DNA of 30,098 bases from Clostridiales bacterium (GCA_019420945.1 JAHZGF010000023.1:1-30098), one strand, 5' to 3'; shown: positions 5,834 to 12,045, counted from the first letter of the stretch. Made by a program: numbers and translations. The notes: a model not told the origin generated them from the letters alone.

Positions 5834-6967
5834 ATGGACGAGGCAACAAAAACGGAAGAGCAGGGCCAGAGCACGGAGACCATGGCACCGATCGAAGGAC
5901 ACGAGAAAGTCGCAGTCAGGTCGATCGAGGTCATCACGGCGGAGATCTGGCTGTACAAGCAGCAGGCCGGTGCCGCGATTCTGGAAATTGGCCGCCGACT
6001 AAACGAAGCAAAGGCCCAGCTGTCACATGGCGAGTGGCTACCCTGGCTGGAGGAAAAGGTGGAGTTTTCCGAGGTCACAGCACAGCGCTTTATGAGGCTT
6101 GCGAGGGAGTACGAAAACCCGTCACTGGTGACGGATTTGGGAGCCTCCAAAGCCTTGCAATTACTGGCTTTGCCGGCTTCTGAGCGGGACGAATTCATTG
6201 CCGAAAAACACGAGGTAAGCGGCCAGGAAAAGACCGTCCTGGAGATGTCGAAGCGGGAGCTGGCCCAGGCCATCAAGGAGCGGGACGAGGCACGAAAGAA
6301 GGCCAGCGAACTGGAGCATACCATGGAGGAACAGCTGGAGGAACAGCGCACAGTCTACGACACGGACATGGCGGATATTCAGGGCCGCCTGGAGGAAGCA
6401 GAGAACCGGGCAGCGGGATACGCCAAGAAACTGGAGGACGCCAAGGCCAGGGCGGCGGCGGACCTGGAGAAGGCCAAGAAGGACATCGAGAGCCTGAAGG
6501 CGGAGCTGGCGGAGGCCATGGTGCCGGCCGACGTGGCCGTGGAAACCGTGGTGGACGAAGAGGCAATCCGAGCGGCGGCGGAGGAAGCCAGGAAGGAAGA
6601 AGCTGAAAAGCTGAAGGCCAAGATCAAGAAGGCCGAGAAGGCCAAGGAGAAGGCGGAGCAGGCCAAGGCAAAGGCCGAGCAGGACCTGGCGGCCATGAAG
6701 GTGGCTCAGGAAGAGGCCCAGGCCATCGCCAACCAGGAGAAGAAGAGCCTAGCGGAGCAGGTCCAGACTCTCCAGAAGAAGCTGGCCATGGCGTCGTCTT
6801 CGGAAATGACCATCTTCAAGCTGCACTTCGAGCAGGGACAGGCCTCCATCAACAAAATGGCGGAGTGCATCACCAGGATGGTGGAGGCCGGAGATAGCGA
6901 GGGCGCTGAGAAGCTGCGAAAGGCCTTGGCCGCCTTGCTGACCACCACACTGGATGTGCTGAAGTGA
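5834..6967 (+). CDS. DUF3102-type protein with long coiled coil
   Basis: 377 residues; ATG 5834 behind AAAAGGAG (5820-5827). Residues about 28-130 match DUF3102: AAILEIGRRLNEAKAQL, HGEWLPWLEEKV, then SEVTAQRFMRLAREYENP, a helix-turn-helix-like arrangement also seen in ParB-related and plasmid proteins. Residues about 135-330 form a highly charged Lys/Glu/Ala coiled coil. The end (ASINKMAECITRMVEAGDSEGA) is a compact helical domain. DUF3102 proteins are frequent in phages and plasmids near replication or partition genes. The coiled coil suggests oligomerisation or an extended scaffold. The run of alanine and lysine codons also makes this stretch low-complexity DNA. Confidence 0.75.
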   Translation: MDEATKTEEQGQSTETMAPIEGHEKVAVRSIEVITAEIWLYKQQAGAAILEIGRRLNEAKAQLSHGEWLPWLEEKVEFSEVTAQRFMRLAREYENPSLVTDLGASKALQLLALPASERDEFIAEKHEVSGQEKTVLEMSKRELAQAIKERDEARKKASELEHTMEEQLEEQRTVYDTDMADIQGRLEEAENRAAGYAKKLEDAKARAAADLEKAKKDIESLKAELAEAMVPADVAVETVVDEEAIRAAAEEARKEEAEKLKAKIKKAEKAKEKAEQAKAKAEQDLAAMKVAQEEAQAIANQEKKSLAEQVQTLQKKLAMASSSEMTIFKLHFEQGQASINKMAECITRMVEAGDSEGAEKLRKALAALLTTTLDVLK

Positions 6968-7037
6968 TGGCATGCATCAACCTAGTGCTGAAAGGTATGA
7001 TGATTGCATGAACCGTAAAGCAGAAGGGGCAAACAAT

Positions 7038-7532
7038 ATGAAGAAGAAATACACGGGCGGCTTTGAGGCCTATGAGGAGAAACTTTCTCGTGTGATGGGG
7101 CGCTTTGGTGTGGATGACTATACCTACGATTGGAACCGTACTGGATGCTTTGTGCAGATGCAGTTCCATGGGCAAGTGTGGCGCTTTGAAAACACACTTG
7201 CGAAGAGCCAGGAGTGTGGAAGAAATCTGAAATGCGTGTCCGATCTATTTGCGGAAGTTGTGTTGACATTAGAGGATTTGGCCCGAGCAACAGAAAAAGG
7301 GTTGGTTTCTCTGGATATGCTTCTGCAAGGCATTCCATCACTTCCGGCTGGCCAAGTGATGGAGGATTGCTTCAAAGCTTTGGGTTTTGGACAACGGCCG
7401 GAATCTGCAGAAGAAGTACGGGAGCAATATCTGCGCATGGCGAAGATAATTCACCCAGATGTAGGCGGGGATGCATCAGCATTTCAAGTATTGAAGGAAA
7501 ACTATGAGCAGTGTTTGGAGGTGCTGTCGTGA
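7038..7532 (+). CDS. Protein with C-terminal J-domain-like segment
   Basis: I start at ATG 7038, which has AGAAGGGG (7022-7029) eight bases upstream; in-frame ATGs at 6972 and 7008 lack a clear ribosome site. The 164-residue product has an unidentified N-terminal domain (about residues 1-105) and a C-terminal part, ALGFGQRPESAEEVREQYLR, then the HPD tripeptide (139-141) in KIIHPDVGGD, and a last helix (VLKENYEQCLEVL). HPD between two helices is the hallmark of J-domains, which stimulate Hsp70 ATPases. A phage protein of this kind could recruit host DnaK for replication-complex remodelling or virion assembly (inference). Base composition is slightly more AT-rich than the preceding genes. Confidence 0.65.
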   Translation: MKKKYTGGFEAYEEKLSRVMGRFGVDDYTYDWNRTGCFVQMQFHGQVWRFENTLAKSQECGRNLKCVSDLFAEVVLTLEDLARATEKGLVSLDMLLQGIPSLPAGQVMEDCFKALGFGQRPESAEEVREQYLRMAKIIHPDVGGDASAFQVLKENYEQCLEVLS

Positions 7533-7831
7533 AAGTCTACATTGCTGGCCCCATTGCCGGCCGCCATAATTACCGAGATATCTTCCAGATGGCCCAGCGC
7601 AAACTGGAGGCTCGAAACTACATCGTCTTGAATCCTGCGATTCAGCCGGAAGGGATGTCCAAGGCCGACTATATGCGCATCTGCATGGCCATGATCGACA
7701 GCGCCGACATTGTGGCTTTGCTGGATGGGTGGGAGCTCAGCCAGGGCGCCCGGCTGGAAGCTGAGTACTGCAGGTATATCGGGAAGGCGTATCGACCGCT
7801 AAATGACGTTCTGAATGTGGTGCAGAGGTGA
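7529..7831 (+). CDS. DUF4406 / nucleoside deoxyribosyltransferase-like protein
   Basis: GTG 7529, with GGAGGT (7517-7522) six bases upstream, overlaps the previous stop. The 100-residue product opens with VYIAGPIAGRHNYRDIF, the nucleotide-binding beginning of the deoxyribosyltransferase-like fold, and later has IDSADIVALLDGWELSQGAR and LEAEYCRYIGK, the conserved second half of DUF4406. Family members resemble nucleoside 2-deoxyribosyltransferases, which break or move the N-glycosidic bond, but many phage versions have no tested activity. A role in nucleotide metabolism or signalling is plausible. The length is typical of DUF4406. Confidence 0.75.
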   Translation: MKVYIAGPIAGRHNYRDIFQMAQRKLEARNYIVLNPAIQPEGMSKADYMRICMAMIDSADIVALLDGWELSQGARLEAEYCRYIGKAYRPLNDVLNVVQR

Positions 7832-7836
7832 TGGAC

Positions 7837-8490
7837 ATGATGAAACCAATCCTTTTCAATACCGACATGGTGCAAGCAATCCTGGATGGTCGCAAGACCG
7901 TCACAAGGAGAGTCATGAAGCCGCAGCCAGCTAGAAATGGATCTCTTTGGGAGTTTGGTGGCGCAGGGTGGAGCGATACGATCAAGAGGATTACACCAAT
8001 CCCGTGTCACAGTCTATACAATCGTGCACCATATTGTCCTGGAGATGTCCTTTGGGTGCGGGAGACTTGGCAATTCATTCCGTGCATTGATTGTCGGTTA
8101 TGGGATCATGAGATATGCCATGATATTCCGATTATATACGAGGATCGTGACAGTATCAGCGAAGGATGCTTTGTATACAGGAGTGACTACCCAGAACCGG
8201 AGAGAATTTGCTGGAATCCTTCCATCCACATGCCTCGGCAGGCCGCCAGAATCTTCTTGCAGGTTACTGGGGTTTATGTAGAGCGGCTGCGGGACATCTC
8301 CAAAGATCCACCTGGCCCTGAAAATCAGGTGGTTCGAGAGGGCTTCAAATACGAGTGCGACTTTATCGCTGGATGGGAAAGCACCATAAAGCCCGCAGAC
8401 CGGGCCATCTACGGCTGGGACGCCAACCCATGGGTGTGGGTGATCGAGTTTAAGCCAATTTCAAAGGAGGAGGCATTGCGTGACCACTAA
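7837..8490 (+). CDS. ASCH-like phage protein
   Basis: Several starts are possible (GTG 7828, ATG 7831, 7837, 7840). I use 7837 because GAGGTG (7825-7830) sits six bases before it. The 217-residue product begins KPILFNTDMVQAILDGRKT followed by VTRRV, has GDVLWVRETW in the middle, WNPSIHMPRQAARIFLQVTG later, and ends WVWVIEFKP. This pattern is that of the ASCH-domain proteins common in Firmicute phages, a PUA-like beta barrel thought to bind RNA or modified nucleotides. No catalytic assignment can be made. It overlaps the next gene by 11 bases. Confidence 0.75.
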   Translation: MMKPILFNTDMVQAILDGRKTVTRRVMKPQPARNGSLWEFGGAGWSDTIKRITPIPCHSLYNRAPYCPGDVLWVRETWQFIPCIDCRLWDHEICHDIPIIYEDRDSISEGCFVYRSDYPEPERICWNPSIHMPRQAARIFLQVTGVYVERLRDISKDPPGPENQVVREGFKYECDFIAGWESTIKPADRAIYGWDANPWVWVIEFKPISKEEALRDH

Positions 8491-9097
8491 ATACAAAATC
8501 CGTGAGTGTACAGATGGATGGACTCTTGACATTCCTTTCCCGAATGAAGTTGTTTCGCTTTTCTTCCAAAGCAAATTCAATGCCAATCTGGTTAAGTCCA
8601 TCTTGGAGTGGGAGAATGCTCACCAAGATCATGCGATTCCGCACCCACAAACACCATCTGGCGAACCTCTCACTCTGGAGCAGCTGCGAGAGATGGACGG
8701 GAAACCGGTGTGGATTGACACTGGGAACCAATACAGCGATTGGGGAAAGGTGGATTTTAAGCGATTTAGGGTATGGCCGTTTGGACAAGAGGATGCTTGG
8801 TGGGATTTTGGACATTACGGAGAGTGGAAACCCTACGCCTACCCTCCCTCCCACATTGACCGGGAGGCATGGGAGCCGTGCGAGTTGTGCGAAGGCAGAC
8901 GAAACCCTTGCACCGAGAATAATTGCTATGAAAAACACGGTGGAAATATTGACTGCTCAACCACATGCAAAGACAGAATAAAGTGGGATTTTATTGTTAG
9001 AAATATAAAGTTCAACAAATTTTGTCCTAACTGCGGCCGTCCGCTGACAGAGGAAGCCTGGGCCATGCTGGAAAAGAAACTGAATGGAGGAGGATGA
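8480..9097 (+). CDS. Cys-rich phage protein with zinc-finger pairs, 205 aa
   Basis: GTG 8480 with a strong AAAGGAGG (8463-8470) nine bases upstream. The middle has LTLEQLREMDGKPVWI, a motif I have seen at the start of a domain found in many clostridial prophage proteins, followed by a Trp-rich beta region. The C-terminal third has several cysteine pairs: CELC, then further cysteines, and finally CPNCGRPLTEEAW, a typical zinc ribbon ending. It probably binds zinc; a function is not known. Its stop overlaps the ATG of a 21-codon frame at 9094. Confidence 0.6.
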   Translation: MTTKYKIRECTDGWTLDIPFPNEVVSLFFQSKFNANLVKSILEWENAHQDHAIPHPQTPSGEPLTLEQLREMDGKPVWIDTGNQYSDWGKVDFKRFRVWPFGQEDAWWDFGHYGEWKPYAYPPSHIDREAWEPCELCEGRRNPCTENNCYEKHGGNIDCSTTCKDRIKWDFIVRNIKFNKFCPNCGRPLTEEAWAMLEKKLNGGG

Positions 9098-9159
9098 ACG
9101 TGGAACGGTTAACGCATGAACCAGCAGAGGCCGCACTGAAAGGAGAAAAGCATGGATAA
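9094..9159 (+). CDS. Possible 21-aa leader-like or remnant peptide
   Basis: ATG 9094 overlaps the preceding stop (ATGA) and is preceded by GGAGGAGG, one of the strongest ribosome sites in the region. The frame (MNVERLTHEPAEAALKGEKHG) stops after 21 codons, overlapping the start of the next gene at 9152. It may couple translation between its neighbours, or be the stub of a longer deleted gene; similar starts (M-ERLT) begin longer phage proteins as far as I recall. It is too short to judge by composition. Confidence 0.35.
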   Translation: MNVERLTHEPAEAALKGEKHG

Positions 9160-9487
9160 GTACATCAAGGCGGATGATCTAATTGATCGAATCTATCCGG
9201 TTGACCCTGAAAACGACGGTTCGGATGGATGCACAATAGTAATGCAAAACCTGAAATTGTCCAGCCAGGAAATAGAGGCGATTGTGGATGAAATACCCGC
9301 CGCCGACTTTGCGCCGGTGGTCAGTTGTAAGGATTGCAAGTTCTATTTCGAGACCCACAACGAAATGGACGAAACACTTTGCCTCAATCGTCAATGGGAC
9401 AACGGCCAGCCGTGGAGGGCCATTGTGAAACCGATGGATTTTTGCAGCTACGGAGAGCGAAAGGTGAACACCCATGAATTGCCTTAA
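9152..9487 (+). CDS. Small Cys-containing phage protein, 111 aa
   Basis: ATG 9152 with AAAGGAGA about ten bases upstream. The protein starts with MDKYIKADDLIDRI and has a C-terminal pattern of two cysteine pairs: VSCKDCKFYFE, then LCLN and finally DFCSYGERK. That spacing suggests one zinc site built from four cysteines. The CKDCKF...FCSYGE pattern is widespread in prophage proteins of clostridia, without known function to me. It overlaps the next gene by 14 bases. Confidence 0.65.
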   Translation: MDKYIKADDLIDRIYPVDPENDGSDGCTIVMQNLKLSSQEIEAIVDEIPAADFAPVVSCKDCKFYFETHNEMDETLCLNRQWDNGQPWRAIVKPMDFCSYGERKVNTHELP

Positions 9488-9662
9488 AAACGGGTGCGCA
9501 TTTTGGAAGAGCGATCCAAGTGCATGCCATACCTGTGGCTTTAACTGCGCCGTGGACCGATGGCGCCGTATGATGCTGAAGCAGAACGGTCTGACGCTTG
9601 ATTATGAGACGGGACTGCGCCGGTTGGTGCTGTCTCGCAGGGGGGCAAAAAAACAGAAATGA
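9474..9662 (+). CDS. Small Cys-rich basic protein, 62 aa
   Basis: ATG 9474 with AAGGTG (9460-9465) eight bases upstream. The first half has five cysteines (NCLKNGCAF, CHTCGFNC), the second half is basic (RWRRMMLKQNG, RRLVLSRRGAKKQK). This looks like a small zinc-binding nucleic-acid-interacting protein, and the basic tail is consistent with that, but there is no family name I can support. It overlaps the regulator gene at 9659 by four bases (ATGA), so it may be co-expressed with it. Confidence 0.6.
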   Translation: MNCLKNGCAFWKSDPSACHTCGFNCAVDRWRRMMLKQNGLTLDYETGLRRLVLSRRGAKKQK

Positions 9663-10075
9663 CCAGCCAGGAGAAAAAAGAAATCCTCCTGCAATATCGT
9701 GTGGCGGAGCGGGAGGAAAAGCGTCTTGAGGCGGAGATCCAGCGGTGGCGCTCCCGGGCGGAAAAAATGACCGCCGGATATGGAGGAACACCCTCTGGTG
9801 GCGGGGAAGGCCGGAGCCTGGAGAACACTGTGGAACACATCGACGATTTGACCAGGCAGCTGTCCGATCAGCGGGACAGGCTGGTTACTTTGCGGCGGGA
9901 GATCGGAATGGCCATTGACAGTGTGCCGGACGCCAGACTACGGGAGCTCTTGCGGCTACGGTACATTGATGGGTTGACTTTTGAGCAAATCGCTGTCCGA
10001 ATGAACTACAGTTATAAGCAGACTTGCCGATTGCATGGTATGGCTTTGGAGAAAATGTCCTTGAATGTCCCATAA
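9659..10075 (+). CDS. ArpU/RinA-type late transcription regulator (sigma region 4-like)
   Basis: 138 residues starting at ATG 9659. An N-terminal coiled coil (about residues 3-38, EREEKRLEAEIQRWRSRAEK), a Gly-rich linker, a second helix pair, then a sigma-70 region-4-like helix-turn-helix at about 95-130: LLRLRYIDGLTFEQIAVRMN followed by YSYKQTCRLH. This is the architecture of DUF1492/ArpU/RinA phage regulators, which switch on late genes. Its position just before the late promoter and packaging genes supports the role. Two ATGTCC repeats lie in its last codons (10055-10070), upstream of a possible -10, and could be its binding site (inference). Confidence 0.8.
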   Translation: MTSQEKKEILLQYRVAEREEKRLEAEIQRWRSRAEKMTAGYGGTPSGGGEGRSLENTVEHIDDLTRQLSDQRDRLVTLRREIGMAIDSVPDARLRELLRLRYIDGLTFEQIAVRMNYSYKQTCRLHGMALEKMSLNVP

Positions 10076-10090
10076 TAACCGTGGTATGGT
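10055..10090 (+). promoter_or_regulatory. Probable late promoter with tandem ATGTCC repeats
   Basis: ATGTCC occurs at 10055-10060 and again at 10065-10070, exactly ten bases (one helical turn) apart. The hexamers TTGAAT (10061-10066) and TATGGT (10085-10090) are separated by 18 bases, and TGG precedes the -10 as an extended -10. A poor -35 overlapped by a direct repeat suits an activator-dependent promoter for the regulator at 9659-10075. RNA would start near 10097. Confidence 0.5.
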
Positions 10091-10104
10091 GTAAGCACGA
10101 ATTT

Positions 10105-10140
10105 AGGGAGCTGCCAGAGACGGTAGCTCCCTTTGTGTTG
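10105..10140 (+). terminator. Intrinsic terminator in the late leader
   Basis: AGGGAGCTGCC (10105-10115) pairs with GGTAGCTCCCT (10122-10132), an 11-bp stem with one G-T pair and a six-base loop, followed by TTTGTGTT. It begins only about eight bases after the expected late RNA start. A small GNRA-capped hairpin (GCCC-GAAA-GGGC, 10141-10152) follows. The T tract is interrupted by G, so termination is probably incomplete. Confidence 0.7.
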
Positions 10141-10222
10141 GCCCGAAAGGGCGGGATTGTCCGTTGTGCTTCGGCTTTGTCCGAGTAGCCAGGGGTGGGG
10201 GCGAGCAGCGGAGACAGAAGAA

Positions 10223-10248
10223 GCCAGCCGGGATTAAAACCGGCTGGC
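10223..10248 (-). terminator. Terminator of the leftward cassette
   Basis: GCCAGCCGG (10223-10231) and CCGGCTGGC (10240-10248) form a perfect 9-bp stem with an eight-base loop. On the minus strand the stem is followed by TTCTTCT, a weak T tract. It lies 15 bases after the stop of the leftward HTH gene at 10263-10475, so it probably ends that operon. Confidence 0.6.
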
Positions 10249-10262
10249 CCTAGATGCGATTA

Positions 10263-10475
10263 TTACTTTTCTTCCTTGGGCTTGCGCCAATCCCGATACT
10301 TGCCACTCTTGACCCGCTTATCTGCCGGGGGTTGAGTATCGGCTGGAATAGCCCATTGGTTGCCAATCTTCACTGCCGGGATGCGGCCCTGCTGGATCAG
10401 GCGGCGGACGTTGCCGGGATCTTTGCCGTGTAACTCTGACCATTCTGTGACGGACAGATACTCAATGCTTGGCAC
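10263..10475 (-). CDS. Small MerR/excisionase-type helix-turn-helix protein
   Basis: 70 residues on the minus strand, GTG start at 10475 with AAGGAGG (10486-10492) ten bases upstream. The core, LSVTEWSELHGKDPGNVRRL followed by IQQGRIPAVKIGNQWAIP, is the typical winged-helix form of excisionase and helix-turn-helix type-17 proteins: a helix-turn-helix, then a beta wing ending in a W-x-IP motif. The C-terminus is basic (DKRVKSGKYRDWRKPKEEK). It could regulate its own cassette or act as a recombination directionality factor, but it is far from any visible integrase. It overlaps the membrane-protein gene at 10462-10662 by 14 bases. Confidence 0.75.
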   Translation of the reverse strand: MPSIEYLSVTEWSELHGKDPGNVRRLIQQGRIPAVKIGNQWAIPADTQPPADKRVKSGKYRDWRKPKEEK

Positions 10476-10662
10476 GATATTTAACCTCCTTCCAGATTAG
10501 ACGCACCAGTTCGATGATTGCGCCAACATTAAAGATGATGGCCAAATAGGCCACAGTGCTGTGTCGTTCCGACTGGCAGAAGTCGGCCACATTCCACACA
10601 GTGAAAGCGGCCAGGATGATAGAGACAGCAGAGATGATGACGGTACGCTTTTTCTTTGACAT
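10462..10662 (-). CDS. Small two-span membrane protein in leftward cassette
   Basis: 66 residues on the minus strand, ATG at 10662. After a basic start (SKKKR) there is a hydrophobic segment (TVIISAVSIILAAFTVWNVA), a short polar loop (DFCQSERHS), a second hydrophobic segment (TVAYLAIIFNVGAIIELVRL) and a basic tail. This fits a hairpin with both ends in the cytoplasm. No clear ribosome site precedes the ATG, so expression may be low or depend on a structure in the 72-base gap. Holin-like or superinfection-exclusion roles are possible, but nothing specific supports either. Confidence 0.6.
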   Translation of the reverse strand: MSKKKRTVIISAVSIILAAFTVWNVADFCQSERHSTVAYLAIIFNVGAIIELVRLIWKEVKYRAKH

Positions 10663-10697
10663 TGGGCTTTGTGGATGATAAGATAAAGGTGGAGGTC

Positions 10698-10715
10698 GGG
10701 GAGGTTTTCCTCCCC
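10698..10715 (-). other. Hairpin between the 33-aa peptide and membrane-protein genes
   Basis: GGGGAGG (10698-10704), a TTTT loop and CCTCCCC (10709-10715) form a perfect 7-bp stem. On either strand it is not followed by a T run, so it is more likely an RNA-processing or message-stabilising element, or a ribosome-site-masking element, than a terminator. The arm CCTCCCC/GGGGAGG resembles a ribosome binding site, but it is too far from the next ATG (10662) to serve as one. Confidence 0.35.
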
Positions 10716-10734
10716 TCGCTCCGGGTCGCCTTGC

Positions 10735-10836
10735 TTACTGGTCTTCGTGGTGGAAGAGTAGTTCGGCGACCTTTTTTATGCACTCAAGGATGAGTCCGGC
10801 GATTACCGCTTTGAGCACATCTCTTAGATCATCCAC
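10735..10836 (-). CDS. 33-aa amphipathic peptide, first gene of leftward cassette
   Basis: GTG start at 10836 with a near-perfect AAAGGAGG (10844-10851) seven bases upstream, and a consensus-like promoter just beyond (10860-10888), giving a leader of only about 17 bases. The peptide is acidic at its start (DDLRDV), then has a hydrophobic helix with one cysteine (KAVIAGLILECIKK) and ends VAELLFHHEDQ. Such an arrangement is seen in membrane-active small peptides, including type I toxins and small phage inhibitors, but no family can be named. The strong expression signals are the best evidence that it is real. Confidence 0.5.
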   Translation of the reverse strand: MDDLRDVLKAVIAGLILECIKKVAELLFHHEDQ

Positions 10837-10859
10837 AGGCTCACCTCCTTTATGATATT

Positions 10860-10888
10860 ATAATAACACAATATAGTGTAAATGTCAA
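10860..10888 (-). promoter_or_regulatory. Strong leftward promoter with operator-like palindrome
   Basis: On the minus strand, TTGACA-like TTGACA (complement of 10883-10888, with the next base A) and TATTAT (10860-10865) are 17 bases apart; a TATAAT overlaps three bases downstream. The spacer starts with ACACAATATAGTGT (10866-10879), palindromic except for its fifth pair. A repressor bound there would block RNA polymerase. The small HTH protein of the same operon is a candidate (inference). Confidence 0.65.
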
Positions 10889-10919
10889 TATAATAATGAG
10901 AAGAATTTAAAATTTTCTT

Positions 10920-10949
10920 AGAGCTGCAAGTGTTTGCGGCTCTTTTTTA
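10920..10949 (+). terminator. Strong intrinsic terminator upstream of the packaging genes
   Basis: AGAGCTGCAA (10920-10929) and TTGCGGCTCT (10934-10943) form a 10-bp stem with one wobble pair and a four-base loop, followed by six Ts (10943-10948). It is the best rightward terminator in the window and lies only 24 bases before the HNH gene. Late transcription must read through it or start beyond it; no good promoter is visible in the 23 bases between. Confidence 0.8.
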
Positions 10950-10972
10950 TATCCTGCTGGAGGTGAAGGAGT

Positions 10973-11500
10973 ATGCCAGCATACCATCCGTGTCCACGGT
11001 GCAAGCACATGATTCCGGTTGGCGTACAGTACTGCGATAGCTGCCGGCCAGTAGCAGAGGCCCAGGCTGCAGAAGCCATCCAGCATAGGCAAGATTATAA
11101 ACGAAAGCAGGCGGCCAGACGGTACAACGCCAGACGAGATCCAAAGTATCAGGCCTTTTACCAATCAAAGGATTGGAAGAAGCTGAGCCGGGCAAAGCTG
11201 CAGGCGGCACACTATCGTTGCGAGGCAAAGCTGCCTGGATGTACCGGGATTGCCTGCGAGGTACACCACAAGCAGCCGATCCAGACCCAGGAGGGATGGG
11301 ACCGGCGTTTTGAGTGGGATAACCTGGAGGCAACCTGTTCTGCCTGCCATAATGGACGGCACCCGAACAAATTCAAAGGGCGAGTAAATAGCGATATTTT
11401 AGATCTGCGTACCGTGGAGCGGGAGCTGAAGGGCCCGGGGGGTGGGTCAAATTCTACGGCGGGCGTGAAGGATAACGGACACAGGATGGGGTCTTTGTAG
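10973..11500 (+). CDS. HNH homing-type endonuclease of the packaging module
   Basis: 175 residues, ATG 10973 after GGAGGTGAAGGAG. An N-terminal zinc ribbon (C7, C10, C21, C24) precedes a basic helix and the HNH domain at about residues 80-130: C83, VHHKQ (H98, H99), a central asparagine in EWDNLEATC (N117), and CSACHNGRH (C122, C125, H126, H130). Phage HNH enzymes next to terminase genes nick DNA and support cos-type or headful packaging with TerL and the portal in HK97-type phages. The C-terminal Gly-rich stretch (GPGGGSN) is often seen in this gene at this position. It is the first gene of the late operon. Confidence 0.9.
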   Translation: MPAYHPCPRCKHMIPVGVQYCDSCRPVAEAQAAEAIQHRQDYKRKQAARRYNARRDPKYQAFYQSKDWKKLSRAKLQAAHYRCEAKLPGCTGIACEVHHKQPIQTQEGWDRRFEWDNLEATCSACHNGRHPNKFKGRVNSDILDLRTVERELKGPGGGSNSTAGVKDNGHRMGSL

Positions 11501-11538
11501 AAAAAAGTCCCCACGGCGATGGAAAGGAGGTCAAGCGC

Positions 11539-12045
11539 ATGGCAGGACAACGGCAGCCCATCGAGTTGGTGCAGGCTCGGGGGAAAAAGCATCTGACAAA
11601 GGAAGAAATCAGGCAGCGCATGAACTCCGAGGTGAAACCATGTACGGAAGAGATCCGTGCCCCGGATTATTTGACCAAGGCCCAGCGGGAGCGGTTTAAT
11701 GATATTGCGGAACAGCTCATGAAGATCAAGATCATGGGTGAGACCGACGTGGACGCATTGGCTCGCTATATTGTTGCACATGAGCTCTATGTGGCTGCGG
11801 CCAAGGATGTGCGGACCATGCAACGGAAGAAACCGGAGCAGAGGACGGTCCAGGCCATGGCTGACTGGGCAGAGCTGATGGACAAGCTGGATAAAAGACA
11901 GGATCGCTACTTCAAGCAGGCGCAAAGCTGCGCCCGGGATTTGGGACTGACCATTTCCAGCCGGTGCCGGCTTGTGGTACCGGAGAAGGAGGATAAGCCA
12001 AAGGAAAACAAGTTCTCCAAATTTAAAGGCGGCGCAGTCGGATGA
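11539..12045 (+). CDS. terS: Terminase small subunit, P27 family
   Basis: 168 residues, ATG 11539 with AAAGGAGG eight bases upstream. After a basic start (LVQARGKKHLTKEEI) it has the P27/Terminase_4 core: PDYLTKAQRERFNDIAEQL, KIKIMGETDVDALARYIVAH and a long helix, ending in a zone with SRCRLVVP and a Lys-rich tail. TerS recognises phage DNA and loads TerL for packaging. Its ATGA overlap with terL (12042-12045) and its place after HNH are standard. Confidence 0.9.
   Translation: MAGQRQPIELVQARGKKHLTKEEIRQRMNSEVKPCTEEIRAPDYLTKAQRERFNDIAEQLMKIKIMGETDVDALARYIVAHELYVAAAKDVRTMQRKKPEQRTVQAMADWAELMDKLDKRQDRYFKQAQSCARDLGLTISSRCRLVVPEKEDKPKENKFSKFKGGAVG

Noticed and set aside
10889..10894. Rightward TATAAT as promoter of the packaging genes
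   Set aside because: No acceptable -35 at 15-19 bases (sequence is CACAA-like), and a strong terminator follows directly.
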